A stretch of DNA of 64,000 nucleotides from Hevea brasiliensis (GCF_030052815.1 NC_079502.1:31922050-31986049); one strand, 5' to 3'. Counted from the stretch's first letter, positions 49,181 to 62,525 are shown. A program made the numbers and translations. The notes: generated from the letters alone by a model not told the origin.

Positions 49181-49219
<39 letters not shown>
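49181..49219. repeat. (TTA)n microsatellite
   Basis: About 13 triplets, inside LTR E. Open frames across it coding for poly-Ile, poly-Tyr or poly-Asn are artefacts. Confidence 0.92.
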
Positions 49220-49220
<1 letters not shown>

Positions 49221-49600
49221 CAAAGAATAAAACTTAAACTATATATATACTATTAAATTTAATCATAACTTAAAATAAAATCTTACTTTTATAATTTAAT
49301 TAGTTTTATATATAAAGCTTTATTTTATAATTATTTATTACATTAAAGCTTAACATTATTTTATAATAATAAAAGAAGAAATAATATTAATAAAATATCC
49401 TACTTTTAAATAATGTTCTTCAATATTCTTTGAATACTAATTTCCTATCAAAATAAAATTTAAATTAAATTAAGAATGGAAATTAAACTTCTAAATGAAT
49501 AATAATAAAATCAAAGTATAAAAAAATCATAATAATATAAATATATTTAGCTTACGCACTAAGAATAAACTTAAAATTTCATATTTATATAATTCCTTTA

Positions 49601-49601
49601 A

Positions 49602-49638
<37 letters not shown>
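49601..49638. repeat. (AAT)n microsatellite
   Basis: About 12 triplets inside LTR E, 0.4 kb from the (TTA)n array. Confidence 0.9.
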
Positions 49639-49794
49639 TTTTAATGTTGCAAAATATTAAATTTTAGAAATAATCATTTAAGTTAAATTTAAAAATTTAA
49701 AATAACATCGTAGAATATTTTTAAGTAATAAAACCATATTAAGATAATCAAATTTATAAATTATTTGTTTTAAGAAAAATTTCAGGGTATTACA

Positions 49795-52700
49795 ATCTTC
49801 CTCTCTTAAGAAAATTCTTCATCGAATTTTAAATAATTGGAGGGTATCGAAGAGTATATGATTGGAACAAGCGCAAGTACTTGTTCTTCAAATCTTTCAT
49901 AAGCTATTGAACACATTCTACTACTATTTGACTCTATTGTAGCATTCTGACTATCATTAACCTTTTGTAGCAAAGTTTTTACATCTGACTACTCGTTGAC
50001 ATTTTTTGCCATCATTAACACCCATTATGCTTTCACTACACTCTGATGTGGTATCTTATAATTCTAGTCTTTATTTCATTATATTATCAATCTTTATTGT
50101 GCAGAGATATGATTCATATTCCCTGCCATATCACCATAACTTGTCTTAAAGATCCCTTAGTGTGTCCTTTGCACGCTCATTCTTTCTTATTCTCACCCCT
50201 GCAAACAATTCTTCTTGAGCCTTTTTCTTGTCCTTAGGGTTTTTTTTTTTTCCTCTTTCTTATTTCTGCCGCCATTGATGCCTTTCCCAGTCCACTATAC
50301 TTCCTCGTTAAACTTTGTCTCCAATTTTGAGCCTATAATATTATTATGCTTAGCTGTCCATCTTATTTGTCCTCAACCTTGCCCCCTTTTTTTTCATCTT
50401 TACCCCTCTTTCTTTGAATATTTCCATCCCATCATCATCAACTTTAACCTTCTTTTTATTTCTTAATCCTAACTTGATTGCTAGCTCCATTACTTCTGGA
50501 ATTCTAATTTGGTGATTGGCCCCTACCGGCACATCCTTCATATTATATAACACTACGATACTAACATGCTATTCATATTATGACACACAAGCAATTCACA
50601 ATGGAAAATTCTTCCTATATCTCCTTCACTAACTTAACAATCAAAACATTATCATTTCCTAATACCCTTTGTAGGAAATAGATTATCATGGTTAGATAGG
50701 GGCCTTTAAATTTATAAGTTCCACTAGAACTAAACATGTTGGTGTTATATGTGCGTTCTACTACAATCCCAAACAAGACACTCTACACATTCATTCTATT
50801 TAATATAGCCATATCTACTGCCCACAGCTTTTCTAAATTTTAGCTTCAAATTTATCCATATCTCTTGGTCTTCCTCTTCTTCCTATTCCTTATCTTTCTT
50901 TAACTCTTGTTTGCAATTATTATGCTCTTTCTATAGGATATCAGCTGCACTAACCCTCTATTATATCACTATTCTGCCTGACATATCATCTTATAATTTA
51001 CTATTTTGCTTATGCTCTATTTGTTCACCATCCTATCATCATCCTTCTTGTGTCCCTACCTTTTGTTGTGTTCTGAAAGATACATCTAACTAACAAATTC
51101 TTCTAGAACTAACTTCAGTCATATCAACAGTCATGACTCTAGTCCTTGTACTTCCTAATGCCTTGTAACTACTACTAATACTTACCTTTTCATGTTTTGT
51201 TCCCTATTTTTTTTCCCCTATCATTCATTCTTTCTTACAAAGTGACGATATTTGCCTAATTTCTTATAACATCCTCTAACTACCATTTCACTATTTTTAT
51301 TGTCTAACCTAAAGATTCTATGCCATTATTTATCATTACTTTTCTCATCATACTTACTTGAACCATTATGTTGATTTCTAACGAACTTACTACTTACAGC
51401 TCCACTTTTTTGCCTGATAGGATAGTTTAGATATCATTGTAATCCTTTAATTTCTACTTGCCCTAGTTGCATTTCTTGCATAACTTTCCTCATACTGTCA
51501 GCAGTTTAAAGGGATCTTATCCCATTGCTACCTACTCTACCTTAGGAATGGGGAACAAGAACCTTGTTTTGGCCCTTGACACTACCCTAACTATGATGTG
51601 CTCTGAGTTTTACACTACTGGGTTCAATAACTTGTCAACTGTTCTCACTAATGTAGTCTTATTCTAGGCCTTCAAATCTTGCTTTTCATTTCTTCTTGTT
51701 TACCTTTCCCAGAACAACAGCGTGTCTATTGTAGTTATTAACTCTGCTCTTACTATTGACTTGACAATTACTCTAGAAATTTATACCACTTCTTACTATC
51801 TCTGCCACATCATCTACGCTTTTGTATTAGTCAGAATTGGTCCTTTGACCACTTTAATTATCACTTCCAATAATGTATGAGCTTTTTACTCTCCAATCAC
51901 TAAACCTTAACTGCCTTACACAACACGTGTCATAACCTTTCACCATTGTCTATCCTAATCTTGGGATCCATAACCTCAACTACCCTGAGGAAGGGATCTA
52001 TAAGGTTCCATTTCCATTCTACTTAATTAGTCAAAACTTAAGGTGCTAGGTACCCAATTTCCATCACTAAACTCGAAGGCTTTGTACTAGAAATGACTTG
52101 ATCACTTATGATTCCTACTATGAAATTTGCACCCTTTATAAGGTACCTAAGCCAACAACTCTTTTTTACACTGCACTCTTTCCTAGAACATTGCTTCAGA
52201 GGTTAAGAACAGTATTCATAACCTCCTATCCCTTTTTAAGAGCAAAGTCATACTCTACACATCACTACCACATTGGGGGTATACTATCTTTATTAAAACG
52301 CCCACCGTAATAGCAAAATGTCCACAATGATGCCAAAATTGTCCAAGATATTACACTGGATACTAGATGGTCTCACTTAGCAAGTGTCCTCATTACACTG
52401 TAATCATACTGAAAGCTATAATATTTTTGCCACTCATGCTATAACTCTGTGCTCAAGTTAGGATAATTGAGTCACTTACTTTGGTTATCGCCCAACTGTA
52501 ACTTTTAATACTCTATCTTAAGGGCTTTAAACCCCAATTAGGAGTTCCTAACTCCCCTGTAAGAATAATATTTTATTATAGTATAATTGTACCAATACAT
52601 AAACTATTTGTAAACCTCATCATCCAACACCATGGGGATGCACACGACTCTACCCAATAATCCCATGTCGAGATTGTAATCTGTAGCTTATAGCACAAAT

Positions 52701-53060
52701 ATTAAAAGAGCATTACATAGGTTACTATGGTATGTCCAAACAGATTATCATCTCTAACCCCTTACACTTTTATATAGCCCATATGGAAAATTGTGTCCTA
52801 ATATAACACTACACTAATACCATACACTTGCCCTAAACGGGCAATCCACTAACAATAGTCACAATGGTACTCACATCTTCAGATAGGGTAGCTATACGTC
52901 CATAACTCAACTGCTTAAGCCCATGCCTTTCATTAAGTAGGCACGCCCCAAAACTCTCACTAATTGAACACTGCCTTATAGGATATATATCACTATGGCA
53001 TACCTTAAAATGTCTGCTAGATCAACTTTACACCACTTTGTATCCTATAAGAACTAAGAC
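49795..53060 (-). other. Decayed internal region of element E
   Basis: About 3.3 kb between the 3' LTR and solo LTR F with no open frame I can assign. One minus-strand stretch (51271-51239) reads CYKKLGKYRHF, resembling a gag zinc knuckle with its second Cys lost; this is weak. No RT or integrase motif was seen. The region is either an internal deletion remnant or heavily mutated. Confidence 0.45.
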
Positions 53061-56000
53061 TGTAACGCCCTCATTTTAGGTAGTCTGTGCATTCTATTGT
53101 TCTAGTGACTAATGTCTGTCCAGAAAGTCAGAATGTCTGGAACTATATTTAAACTAGAGTAAGAAGGCATAAATAACCTAAATAATGAAAAGAAAAATTA
53201 AGAAAAAATTTAAGAAATGAAATGCAAAGAGGTTAAATGAGCCAAAGCTACAGTGATGGGTATCCCTAATAGGAAGTGACTGTGAAGACAGTTGTCCACC
53301 TAGACCCATGGGGAACCCTGTGAAATAGTTATTGAGACTTAAGTGAAGGATTTGTAAGTTTTAGATGACAATAGAATGCCAAGAAAATATAAGAAAAATT
53401 ATATAAATCGGTTCAGACAACTTAAGCTTAGTAAACAAAACGAAAGGCATTTTGGTTATTTCACTTTTAGAGATGATTTTTATCAACATATCCATTTAAG
53501 TAAGTGAGATTTATGCCATAAAATATGAACAAATATTGATAAAAATTTAATTAAAAATAAGTAGAGAAAGAGAAGAAAAGAAATAAAATTATATTACAAT
53601 TTATGACATCATGCACATGTCATAATGATGCAATTAAATTTTCTTCCTAATTGAAATTAGACAAGCACTCATAAAAAAAGATAAAAAGGGATAAAAACAA
53701 AGAAAAATTAGCTCATCTTCTTCCTTCCAACAAGCTAGTCGAACCATAAGCTACTCCCTCCTCCATTTTTCTTCATTTCTCAAGCTTGATTTTCTTGTTA
53801 AACTCCCATAAATGACCTAGTTCCCAAAACAAAAACTTGATAATTTCCTATGGTAAGAAGATTGGAAGCAAGAAAGAGTGGAAATCTCAAAGTTTGGCAA
53901 CTTGGAAGAACACCTAAGTGAGGTTAGTGCAATTATTAGTGTTATCCTTACTTCTCTCTTTGATTCTAAGTTTAAGTATGGTAGGAATTGCTTGAATAAT
54001 AAAAAAAAAAAATTATATGTATGGGTAAAGGGAAATTTCGGCCAGCATGGTTGAATGAGGATTGAAGTAATTAATTCAATTAAAACTTGAATTCTAACTT
54101 AGGAATGGTGATGTATATGATTCATATGAGGAATTACATGTGTTATGCATGAATGGATATGATGGAAGTTAGGGTTTTGGGAAGAAATTGGGGGTTTTGT
54201 GTTTTAATGCTCAATTGAAATATTTGAGGTCAAATAATGACCATTTGATGAGAATTGGTTGAGTTGTAAAGTTGTTGTGATATTCAATGATTGAATTGGA
54301 AGTGTGATTGCTTGTGCTGGAATTCTAGACCTTGAGTCTAATGGGTTTGGGCAGCCATAAGTTGAATTGTGTAGCTTCAATTGGTGTAAGGCCAATTGGA
54401 AGTGAAACTAGAGACATAATGCCACATTTCTCATGAAGAGACTCTACTTAGAAAACTAACACAAAGTGGCCTAAATTTGGCTTGAATCCGGGTATTCAAA
54501 ATCTGGATCTGGAAAAATGAGCATATGAACAGTGTTTTTTCAAATGGCCATAACTTTGTGTAGAGAGGTCCAAATGACCTAATTCTTGAACCCATGGAAA
54601 GCTTAGAAATAATAGAACAACTTTCATGAAGAACAGAAATCCAAATTCTGACCATAACCTAATCAAATTGCTAACCAAAATTAGTTCATCAAAACTGCTA
54701 GAACCAAAATGTGCCCAAAAATTTTGGACATTGGCCAATCTAGCTAGTTATGGTAAAAATGCCATAACTTGAGCTATAAAACTCGAAATGGAGTTATTCA
54801 AAAAGGAAATTAAAGTAGAAACATTAAGGAACAACTTTGGTGAAGAAAGTTTAGCCAAATTCTCACTGTAGATTGGTCCAATGAAACAGTAAACATAAGT
54901 AAAAAAAACTAAAATTTTGAAATTACTTCTAGGAAGCTTTGAATTTCAATTGACAACTAATGCCAATAAGTTTATAACTCAAAATGTGGTATGACCATGT
55001 GTTTAGAACTTGTATACCTATTATCTATGAGATAGTCAAAATTTGCATGAGTAGTAATGTGAATAGTAACCATAATAACATCAAATGCAAAAAACCAAAA
55101 CCTAACTTTGTTAATATGCCCCAGTATACTTAACATGATTGGTTTGGATAGGTTGACAAGCCAATAGGGTTCTAATTGCAGTACTACCTACGGCTTCATG
55201 CTATTTTGTGATTTATGGCTCTTATTGCCATTTTGTCATGTTATGGCTCTTAGCCATTTTGATATTCCTTGACATACTCGGATTTATGCCCAATTGTTAT
55301 TATGGTTTGTTAGCCATTCTATTGCACACCTGGCAGACACTATGTGACCGATAGTGTGACAGCACGATGTACTTAGTATCCAGTGCTAGTTTACCCGTTT
55401 ATCCAGTCTGATCAACTGGTATAGGTTACTTGAGCAATGAAAATAAGTCTTAAAAATTTATAACCATATAATGAACATAAAAATCATTAAATTAAGGATA
55501 TTAAAAATAATTACCAAAAAAAAAATTCAGTCTGCATGAAATAATAGCATAATTTCTATATATTTAATTAATTAGTTTATTTTTATATTCTATTAGCACC
55601 ACTAAGCTTTATGCATAGCGCACCGCTTTTTGCCACGCGTAGTTACTGGAGATATAGAGAGAGAGCCTAGTAGGCCTTTGACTGGGAGATAGAGTTTTGA
55701 TCTGAATCAGTGTAGTCCGGTGTTATCTCATCAGTGCAATGTATTTTGGTAGGGCCCCTAAGCCATGTTAATTATTTTTGGTGTACTATATTATTCATAA
55801 ACATTGTGATGTAAATTATAAACTTCATGTAATTAATTTGCACACGATGTAAATTAATTGACTTTGAAATTTTCATATATAAATTGTGTATGAATGAAAT
55901 GTGATGGAAATCCTATATGGGTTCTTATGAATGAAATTGATTGATGTTTTGATTATGAAAATGAGTTTGAAAATACTTATAAATAATTGTTTCACACAAG

Positions 56001-56195
56001 TGGGATTCGTCAAAATTGTGAATAATATAGAGGAAACTGTGTCAGTTTCTCCGGTTAATAAATTGACTCTAAATAAAAAATAAAATAAAATAAAATATGA
56101 ATACTAGAAAATGTAATAAGATAAGTTAAGGTGCTCCGGCACTGAGTGTGATTTGTTTTGCTCAGCTACACTGTAGACGGGTAAGGGGTGTCACA
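53061..56195 (+). mobile_element. Solo LTR F (Tekay-type gypsy)
   Basis: 3135 bp from TGTAACGCCC to GGGGTGTCACA, flanked by a perfect 5 bp duplication AAGAC (53056-53060 and 56196-56200). It resembles LTR A throughout, with the dyad (53603-53623, 7 bp spacer), donor-like GTTAGTG (53923), conserved block (55326-55435) and a decayed stem-loop (55602-55618, one mismatch). Confidence 0.93.
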
Positions 56196-56200
56196 AAGAC

Positions 56201-56356
56201 ACTAGACAAATACCAAACACGCTACTCAAGGAATAATGTTGATTCTAGAAATAAGGAACTATGAAAAGAAGTGAAACAGGATCCTATACTCCTCATGTGA
56301 CAACTTTAGGTACACACTTTCCCATGAATCTAGAGCCTAAGCTCTGATATCAACTT
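56201..56356 (-). other. Leader and primer-binding site of element E
   Basis: Between solo LTR F and the 5' LTR. The reverse complement of 56341-56352 is TGATATCAGAGC, one base from the initiator tRNA-Met site, four bases from the LTR start at 56357. Confidence 0.7.
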
Positions 56357-58541
56357 TGTCATGACCCAACTCTATGGGCCGGACCGACACTAGGACCTGA
56401 GCTGACATAAAGCTCTCGAGACCCATAGTAAGCCTCGCTATTCCTAAACCCATAACCAACCCAAACTTAAGGCCCAAACATAAAGAATAAAATATTATTA
56501 AACATCATAAAATATTTTAAAACAAATTGGGAAGTCTAAGTCAACCCATCACACAACACAGCAATTTGGGAATCCCAACTCAACCCTAACATCCAAATAT
56601 ATTTAATCCATTTATTAATATCAATCAATACAATATTTGTTAGTGTCACAACGAAGTTTTAAGAATAAAGTAAATAATTAATTAAATAAATGATCAAGAT
56701 AAAAGTACTAACTAATAAGTGCCATAACCTGAGGAGAAAAATACAAGTTATACTATGAAATAAAATGCTCATCTTGTAACTTGGGAAAAAATATTGAACA
56801 AGAATAAGCGTTTGACTATGAGAGTTTAGATATTAATTATAGTTATAATTTTTATAAATATACATTTCTAATTTAGTCCTATTAATGAAAATGTATCAAA
56901 CAAACAAATTACCTAAATCCTTGCATGAAAGGGTAATTGGAGCTACACATGCATACTTAATATATATTAGGAGCCGACCCCATATGCTGGCTCTCTAAAA
57001 TCTAACAAGTTCTCTTATTCCTTACTGCAAGAGTAAGTGGCAATATAGCACATGTACCTACCTCGCCCATCGATATCCATATCCATGGGAGTCAATGAAT
57101 TTCTAATGCCATACCTATCCTAGGATTCCACATCCATAATAGAAATATATAAACTCCAATTTATCCCTAAGGCGACATAACACAAAAAATTACAATGCAA
57201 CAGATAAGGGATGATCCTAATGTAATAACTACTTATGCATATATATAAGTGAATGTATGAACATGCCCAGAAAATATAAATAATATTAAAATTATAAAAA
57301 TAATCAATATCCAACTTACACATTGATTGATTTGACTATAGTTGGTCCAACTAAAAGGACGATGACAGTCGACTCCAATCACCTATACAGACACACTGAC
57401 CTTTATCAAATGATTGGCAAAATAACTAAATTAAATTAAAAAAAAAGAATTTAATGTTAGAATTTTGCTGAAATTTCGGCAAAGTCTCCTCTATAATTAG
57501 ATTTAACCCCTGCAAAAAAGCTCAACCAAAATGCAATAACAACAACACACATTACCTCAATCCCACAATAATAATTGTAATGCCCATTCGAGGCCTACAA
57601 GAAACCTAATCTAGGTTCAGATCTTCAATCTTTGGCTCAGGTCTCTAAATCCTCTATAGTCCAATTAATTATCTTTATTACTCCAAAAATTATAAAAATA
57701 TTCTTAGAAGTCCTCTACATCATCAGTATATTAACTAATTTTATTTTGCTTAAGTCCTCTACATCATCAGTATATTAACTAAGTTTATTTTACTTAATTT
57801 CACTTAGTCAGAAATATTTTATAGATTAATCAGCTAGCTTAAACAAGGTAAAAACAAACAACTTGAGTTTGATATTACCATTGCAAACTCCACTACTTGG
57901 AACACATCCTAAATGTTTAAAAATGCTTGAAATGATTGTAAACATGACCACTTTCTATGACAACTCACAGGGCATCTAAAATGGGTTGAAAACCTGATAC
58001 CAGGTGACTGTGAGCTATCTCCAATTCGATCGCACCTAAACAAATCCCATAAAGTGTTAATAATTATTATATAATTATGTTTAATTTACGAGAATCGAAA
58101 AAGGCTAAAAAATCTCACTGATCGATCTAAGCCGTCCGATGATTGCCCTTTCCAAACAATGCCCAATCAGAATGAGGTTAGTCCCATCTCGAAGGTTTCA
58201 GTGCACTGAGTTCAAAGGTGTCTCAGATCACTGATCTAACAGTTGGATCGTCTGGAATCTCACCAAAAAGTGGTGACAAACCCATTTTCTCTCCCCTTAT
58301 CGGTGCCAAAAATGGCCACCAAATTCTGTATGGTTAGTCCCATTTGAAAGTACTCTTCACCAATAGTCCATAGCAACTAAAATCACTCCGATCAAACATT
58401 GGGATTGTCGGATATGAGCATTCAAAGTTTCAAATCCATTTCTCTCTATCCTCTCTTTGCATCACCAAAAACCACCATATGCTACCATTATGGGTTCCTG
58501 GAGGTCACCAAAATCTTGTCATGGTGCCATCAATGGTGAGT
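56357..58541 (-). repeat. 5' LTR of element E (interrupted)
   Basis: Starts TGTCATGACCC and runs parallel to 46820-48990. It stops at ATGGTGAGT, where the other LTR continues GGTGAGTGGTGCTTCGCC, because LTR G begins at 58542. Confidence 0.82.
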
Positions 58542-58630
58542 TGTCACACCTTACCCCTCTATAAGGCATAACATAATCCCGTAGAATACCTAATGAACTA
58601 CCAAACTTCACCTACCGATAACTCATTAAG
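58542..58630 (-). repeat. LTR G fragment (T2 gypsy family)
   Basis: TGTCACACCTTACCCCTC and onward is the reverse complement of the last ~90 bp of solo LTR 15999-19514. It is cut by Copia-2 after TTAAG (58626-58630). The remainder must lie beyond Copia-2, outside the window. Confidence 0.85.
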
Positions 58631-60735
58631 TGTTAGTAGTATGCCCTAGAGCATATCATTTAGTATGTATCTTGTACATATTTTATTAATAAAAGGCATT
58701 TCCACTTTTTCGTTTACATAATATATTTATGTGTAATAGAAAAGGTCCATTGATATTTTGTTAGAAATATTATTCTTAAGTTGTTAAGAATATGAGTGAC
58801 AATATTTCTAGCACAAAGTATCATAAATAGGTTCACAATCGAGGATACTTCATAATAAGGACATGACTTATCCAGAAAGATTGTATTCATGTTTGTTACC
58901 AAGTTATTTATATGAGATATAAATAAGATAGAATGGTGAGTCTCATGCCATATAACAAATATGATAGGCACTTATAAATGATAAGTAGGCCGAACCAGTG
59001 ACACTTATGACAAGCACATGGAGTTTACTCTTGTCAATGTTTTGTCATAAATCATATCAGTGCATATAATCTTTAGACCTGAGATAGCATAGTTATCTTG
59101 TATATAGGTAGTTTGAGTTTGATACTGCTTTCATACTTGTACTATGTATGGGTATATGGGTATGTGTTGGCTCCTACTAGTTATATATGGAGGTAGGTGT
59201 TGATCAAGATGGAATCTGTTCCTCTAAGTAAATAGAGATAAAATCCTATGTTCATTTAATTATTCTTGATGTTTCAAGTTCCTGGCCAGGATAGATAGAT
59301 TTATTCAGAAAAGAGTTTCTGATGAGAAAATCTTTTAATCAAGAACTGGAATTAAAAGAGAACATAATATTCATAGCAAATGGAGTTTGACATAAACCAT
59401 GACTCCAGCTTGAGTTGGGATTTTGTGACAGAGAGATTCTAGTGCATGGTAACATATGATTATAGGTTCATTTAAGGTAAACCTTATTACTAATTGGGTG
59501 GCCATGGCATGCTATGCTAGGTGTTAACCATGGTCTATGAGGTGCATAAAATGATTTAGAGAAATCATTTATGGTAAGAAAGAGTTCTGATGATATTAAG
59601 AGTTGATATCATGTCTCATTGCCAATTAGTGATGAGCCTAGAAAGTCACACACATACACAAGTTATCACCTATTTAAATATAATTTAATTAATTAATTAA
59701 AGAGTTTAATTGATTAATTAAATAGGTTTGGTTTGCAATTAAATTGCAAAGTCCCTAGCATGACTTGAAACCAAATCTAGATTATTGGATGTGTAATATA
59801 AATTAAATTTATATTTAAAGTGTTTAAATATGAATTTAATAAATGAGAAATTAATTAATAGAGATTAATTAATTAATTTATATTTGATATAAATTAATTA
59901 GAAAAAGAGAAATAATTATTTTGGGTTGAGAACTCAAAATTAAGACAAAGGGGCATTTTGGTCATTTCATAGTGTGACACGTGGCACCATGAGATGGTGA
60001 CACATGGGATTACACATAAGCTTGCCAAATGTTTTTTAATCATGTAAGATAATTAAAATCAAGATTAAATATAGGTTTGACACTTGGCACAATGTGATTG
60101 GGTCACTTAAACTTAGAGCTAATCAAAGGGTGACATGTGGCAAGGGATTAATGTGTTAACCTAGCTATTTAAGTGTTGTTATGAAAAGAAAAACAACCAG
60201 CAGCAACTCCTCTCCTTTGTCACGCCACTTTGAGGTTTTTCATCTATTCTTCTTCATCTCTCATCAATTCAAAGAGATTAGCCATCAATCTCTTGAATTA
60301 AGAACACTAGAAATTGTTTCTAGTGTCCTGTTTACATCTCTAATCTCTTAAAAGGAAGAACTTGAATTTCTAATTAATAGAAAAAGCTTTAGAAGCTATT
60401 CAAGGGCTGTCATAGTTGTTCTTGGTGTGGACAAGCTAGAGGGACAACATCTGGTGTCCTGAAGACGAATCTCAAAGGCGCAGACACGCTGTAGTGCATC
60501 AAGAGGTTAGTGTAATCGTTCTTGATTTAATCTAGGGTTCTAAAATTAATCGGATTAATTTTAAAATCTTAAATGGCAAATACATATCCAAAAACATATT
60601 AAAAGAGTTTTAATATGTTGTTTATCATTGAAATCAAATAGATAAAAATAAATCTTGCATGATGCATGTGACCCTAGGTGAAAATTTTTGAATTCAATGG
60701 TATAAACTTGTGTTTTTCACGCTTCCGTTCCTTCA
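58631..60735 (+). repeat. 5' LTR of Copia-2 (2105 bp)
   Basis: TGTTAGTAGTATG to CGTTCCTTCA. Promoter-like part: G-box-like motifs at 59976-60142, TATTTAAG at 60166-60173. The leader-intron donor is at 60506. Confidence 0.93.
59976..60173 (+). promoter_or_regulatory. Copia LTR promoter: four G-box/ABRE-like motifs and TATA-like box
   Basis: GACACGTGGCA (59976), GACACATGGG (59999), GACACTTGGCA (60079) and GACATGTGGCA (60132) share the form GACA-N2-TGG and one direction, and end about 25 bp before TATTTAAG. The first holds a CACGTG core. The same order is kept in Copia-1 (40550-40720) and in the old solo LTR (12430-12600). Confidence 0.6.
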
Positions 60736-60737
60736 AT

Positions 60738-60750
60738 TGGTGTCAGAGCC
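60738..60750 (+). promoter_or_regulatory. Primer-binding site of Copia-2 (tRNA-iMet)
   Basis: TGGTGTCAGAGCC, one transition from TGGTATCAGAGCC, two bases after the LTR. Confidence 0.85.
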
Positions 60751-61029
60751 ACTATATTTTCCATTTAGATTGTTGATTATATGATTTAGTTGTGTGATTT
60801 GATCATGAGATGATTGATCCATTGCTGGTTGCAATGGATGTGTGGCGGCACACATGGTGAAGCCACCATTGGTGGCGGCAACAAAGGTTCTTCAAGGTGG
60901 CCCAAGGTTTGCTTTTTAATTTACAATTGTTGTATGATCTAAAAACTCATCCTACGTCTAATTAAATTGTTTAATTAGAATTTTAATCACACAATTAAAT
61001 TATGATTCAAATCAGAATTTTAAAAATTG

Positions 61030-61346
61030 TTTGAATGTGATTCAAATCTGAATTTTAAAAGTTGTTTGAATGTGATTCAAATCTGAATTTTTAAAGTTAT
61101 TTGAATCATATTTAAATCTGATTTTTTAAAATTGATTGAATAAAATTCAGATCTGATTTTTTAAAAAATGTTTGAATGTGATTCAAATCTGATTTTTTAA
61201 AAAATGTTTGAATGTGATTCAAATCTAAATTTTTAAAGTTGTTTGAATGTGATTCAAATCTGAATTTTTAAATTTGTTTGAATGAGATTCAAATCTGAAT
61301 TTTTAAATTTATTTGAATCATATTCAAATCTGGATTTTTAAGTTGA
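61030..61346 (+). repeat. 35-36 bp tandem repeat array in Copia-2 leader
   Basis: Nine full units and an upstream partial one; most carry TTTGAAT-N3-ATTCAAA. Aligned to Copia-1 the unit order is the same except for one extra GTG-spacer unit around 61167-61237. Confidence 0.92.
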
Positions 61347-62525
61347 ATATGAGATATTCAATTTAATTTAAGAATGTATGTTTTATTTAATTGTTAAATA
61401 GTGATATGCATGATGGATGATCATGGACTATAGAAGACCAATGTGATTGGATTTATTTCTTTTATGTTTCTTTGGGATTGTAAATTAATTAATTTATTTT
61501 AATTTATTTTGGGCATGTATTATTAAGTTTGTAATAATTTTTGGGTTGTAATTTCATTTATTTAAGTTCTTGTAAATTCGCCTTGGTATGCCAAGGATTA
61601 CCATGTAATATTGGATTGCAAGAAGTTCAAGGAGGTCAAGAGCATTAGTGGGACCAGTGGGAGGAATTCAAGATCAAGTGTTGATTATGTACTCCTTCAG
61701 CAACTCTTATAAAATGAATGAATGAATGAAATGCACCTAGGAATGCCCTGATTCAATTCTTGGTGGCTCAGAATTGAATCCCTTAGAAAGTCCATGATCA
61801 TGCCATATTTATTGCTTATCCATGAATGCATGAGATGTATGGGAATGTATGCTATTATATGATATATGCATGCTAATTGGATAATGTGCAAAATGAGACC
61901 TTAATAGTAATTAGAATGACCATAAAATCTTCCAAACAAATGATTAAGTTGGAAATGCTATAATTAAAGTAATTATAATATAGGCCCTCCATTGGGGCAA
62001 TTATTTTAAGAAATTTTAAATAGTTGCATAAGATGCAACTAATTTAAGAGATTTTCTTAAGAATAATTGTTAAGCATGAGATGTTGTAAATATGTAAATG
62101 GTTTAGTGGCCAATATTGGATGTACCTAAGGACATTAAAATTATTTGCATAATTACTTGCTCAATGGGATCAACTTAACTAATGCAAGATAAGTCAATAA
62201 TGGATGTACCTGAGATTTTGAGCATTAGGGGCTAGGTAAAGGATTGAACCTCACATGAGATGTAATGGGCAAGGAGTTGCTCACTTATAGTTTATTGTAA
62301 TTCCAATAATTGATGTACTTGAGGATGATCAATAGAATTATAAGAATTCAATCACCCACTAGAAATCCATCCAACTAGGATTTCCGTTTTCTACTTTGGA
62401 AGTGTAGGATTCGCTAAGTTAGTGGGAGGACCAATTTGATTAAAAGACCATAATCATTTTGATTAATTACATGATACATTTACTAATTAATCTGGTTATT
62501 TTCTGCAGTTAATTTTCTGATAAAA

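Larger units (their letters stand above)
46820..49794 (-). repeat. 3' LTR of element E
   Basis: 2975 bp, homologous to 56357-58541 (for example 47740-47820 with 57240-57300, and 48540-48800 with 58115-58360). It contains (TTA)n at 49181-49219 and (AAT)n at 49601-49638. On the minus strand a purine tract AAGAGAGGAAGAT lies next to it (49795-49807). Confidence 0.82.
46820..58541 (-). mobile_element. Element E: degenerate Ty3/gypsy-type element, minus strand
   Basis: The 3' LTR (46820-49794, TGTAACGACCC to GGGTATTACA), internal remnants (49795-53060 and 56201-56356), primer site (56341-56352) and the 5' LTR start (56357-58541, TGTCATGACCC) are in minus-strand order. The two LTRs share many blocks but are well diverged. 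Solo LTR F split the interior. The 5' LTR is cut at 58541 by LTR G and Copia-2, so its end lies outside the window. No intact protein domain was found. Family assignment rests on LTR style. Confidence 0.75.
60506..62508 (+). other. Putative leader intron of Copia-2
   Basis: Donor AAGAG|GTTAGTG at 60506 in the LTR and acceptor GGTTATTTTCTGCAG ending at 62508, 17 bases before the gag ATG at 62526. The 2003 nt between them hold the LTR end, primer site, repeat array and many short upstream frames. Both splice-like sites are kept in Copia-1. Confidence 0.45.

Noticed and set aside
48966..49256. Overlapping open frames with poly-Asn, poly-Leu, poly-Tyr or poly-Ile tails
   Set aside because: They are produced by the (TTA)n microsatellite in LTR E, in several frames and both strands.
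50046..52310. Several 60-80 codon plus-strand frames in element E interior
   Set aside because: Low complexity, no recognisable domains, and the element is on the minus strand; chance frames in pyrimidine-rich sequence.
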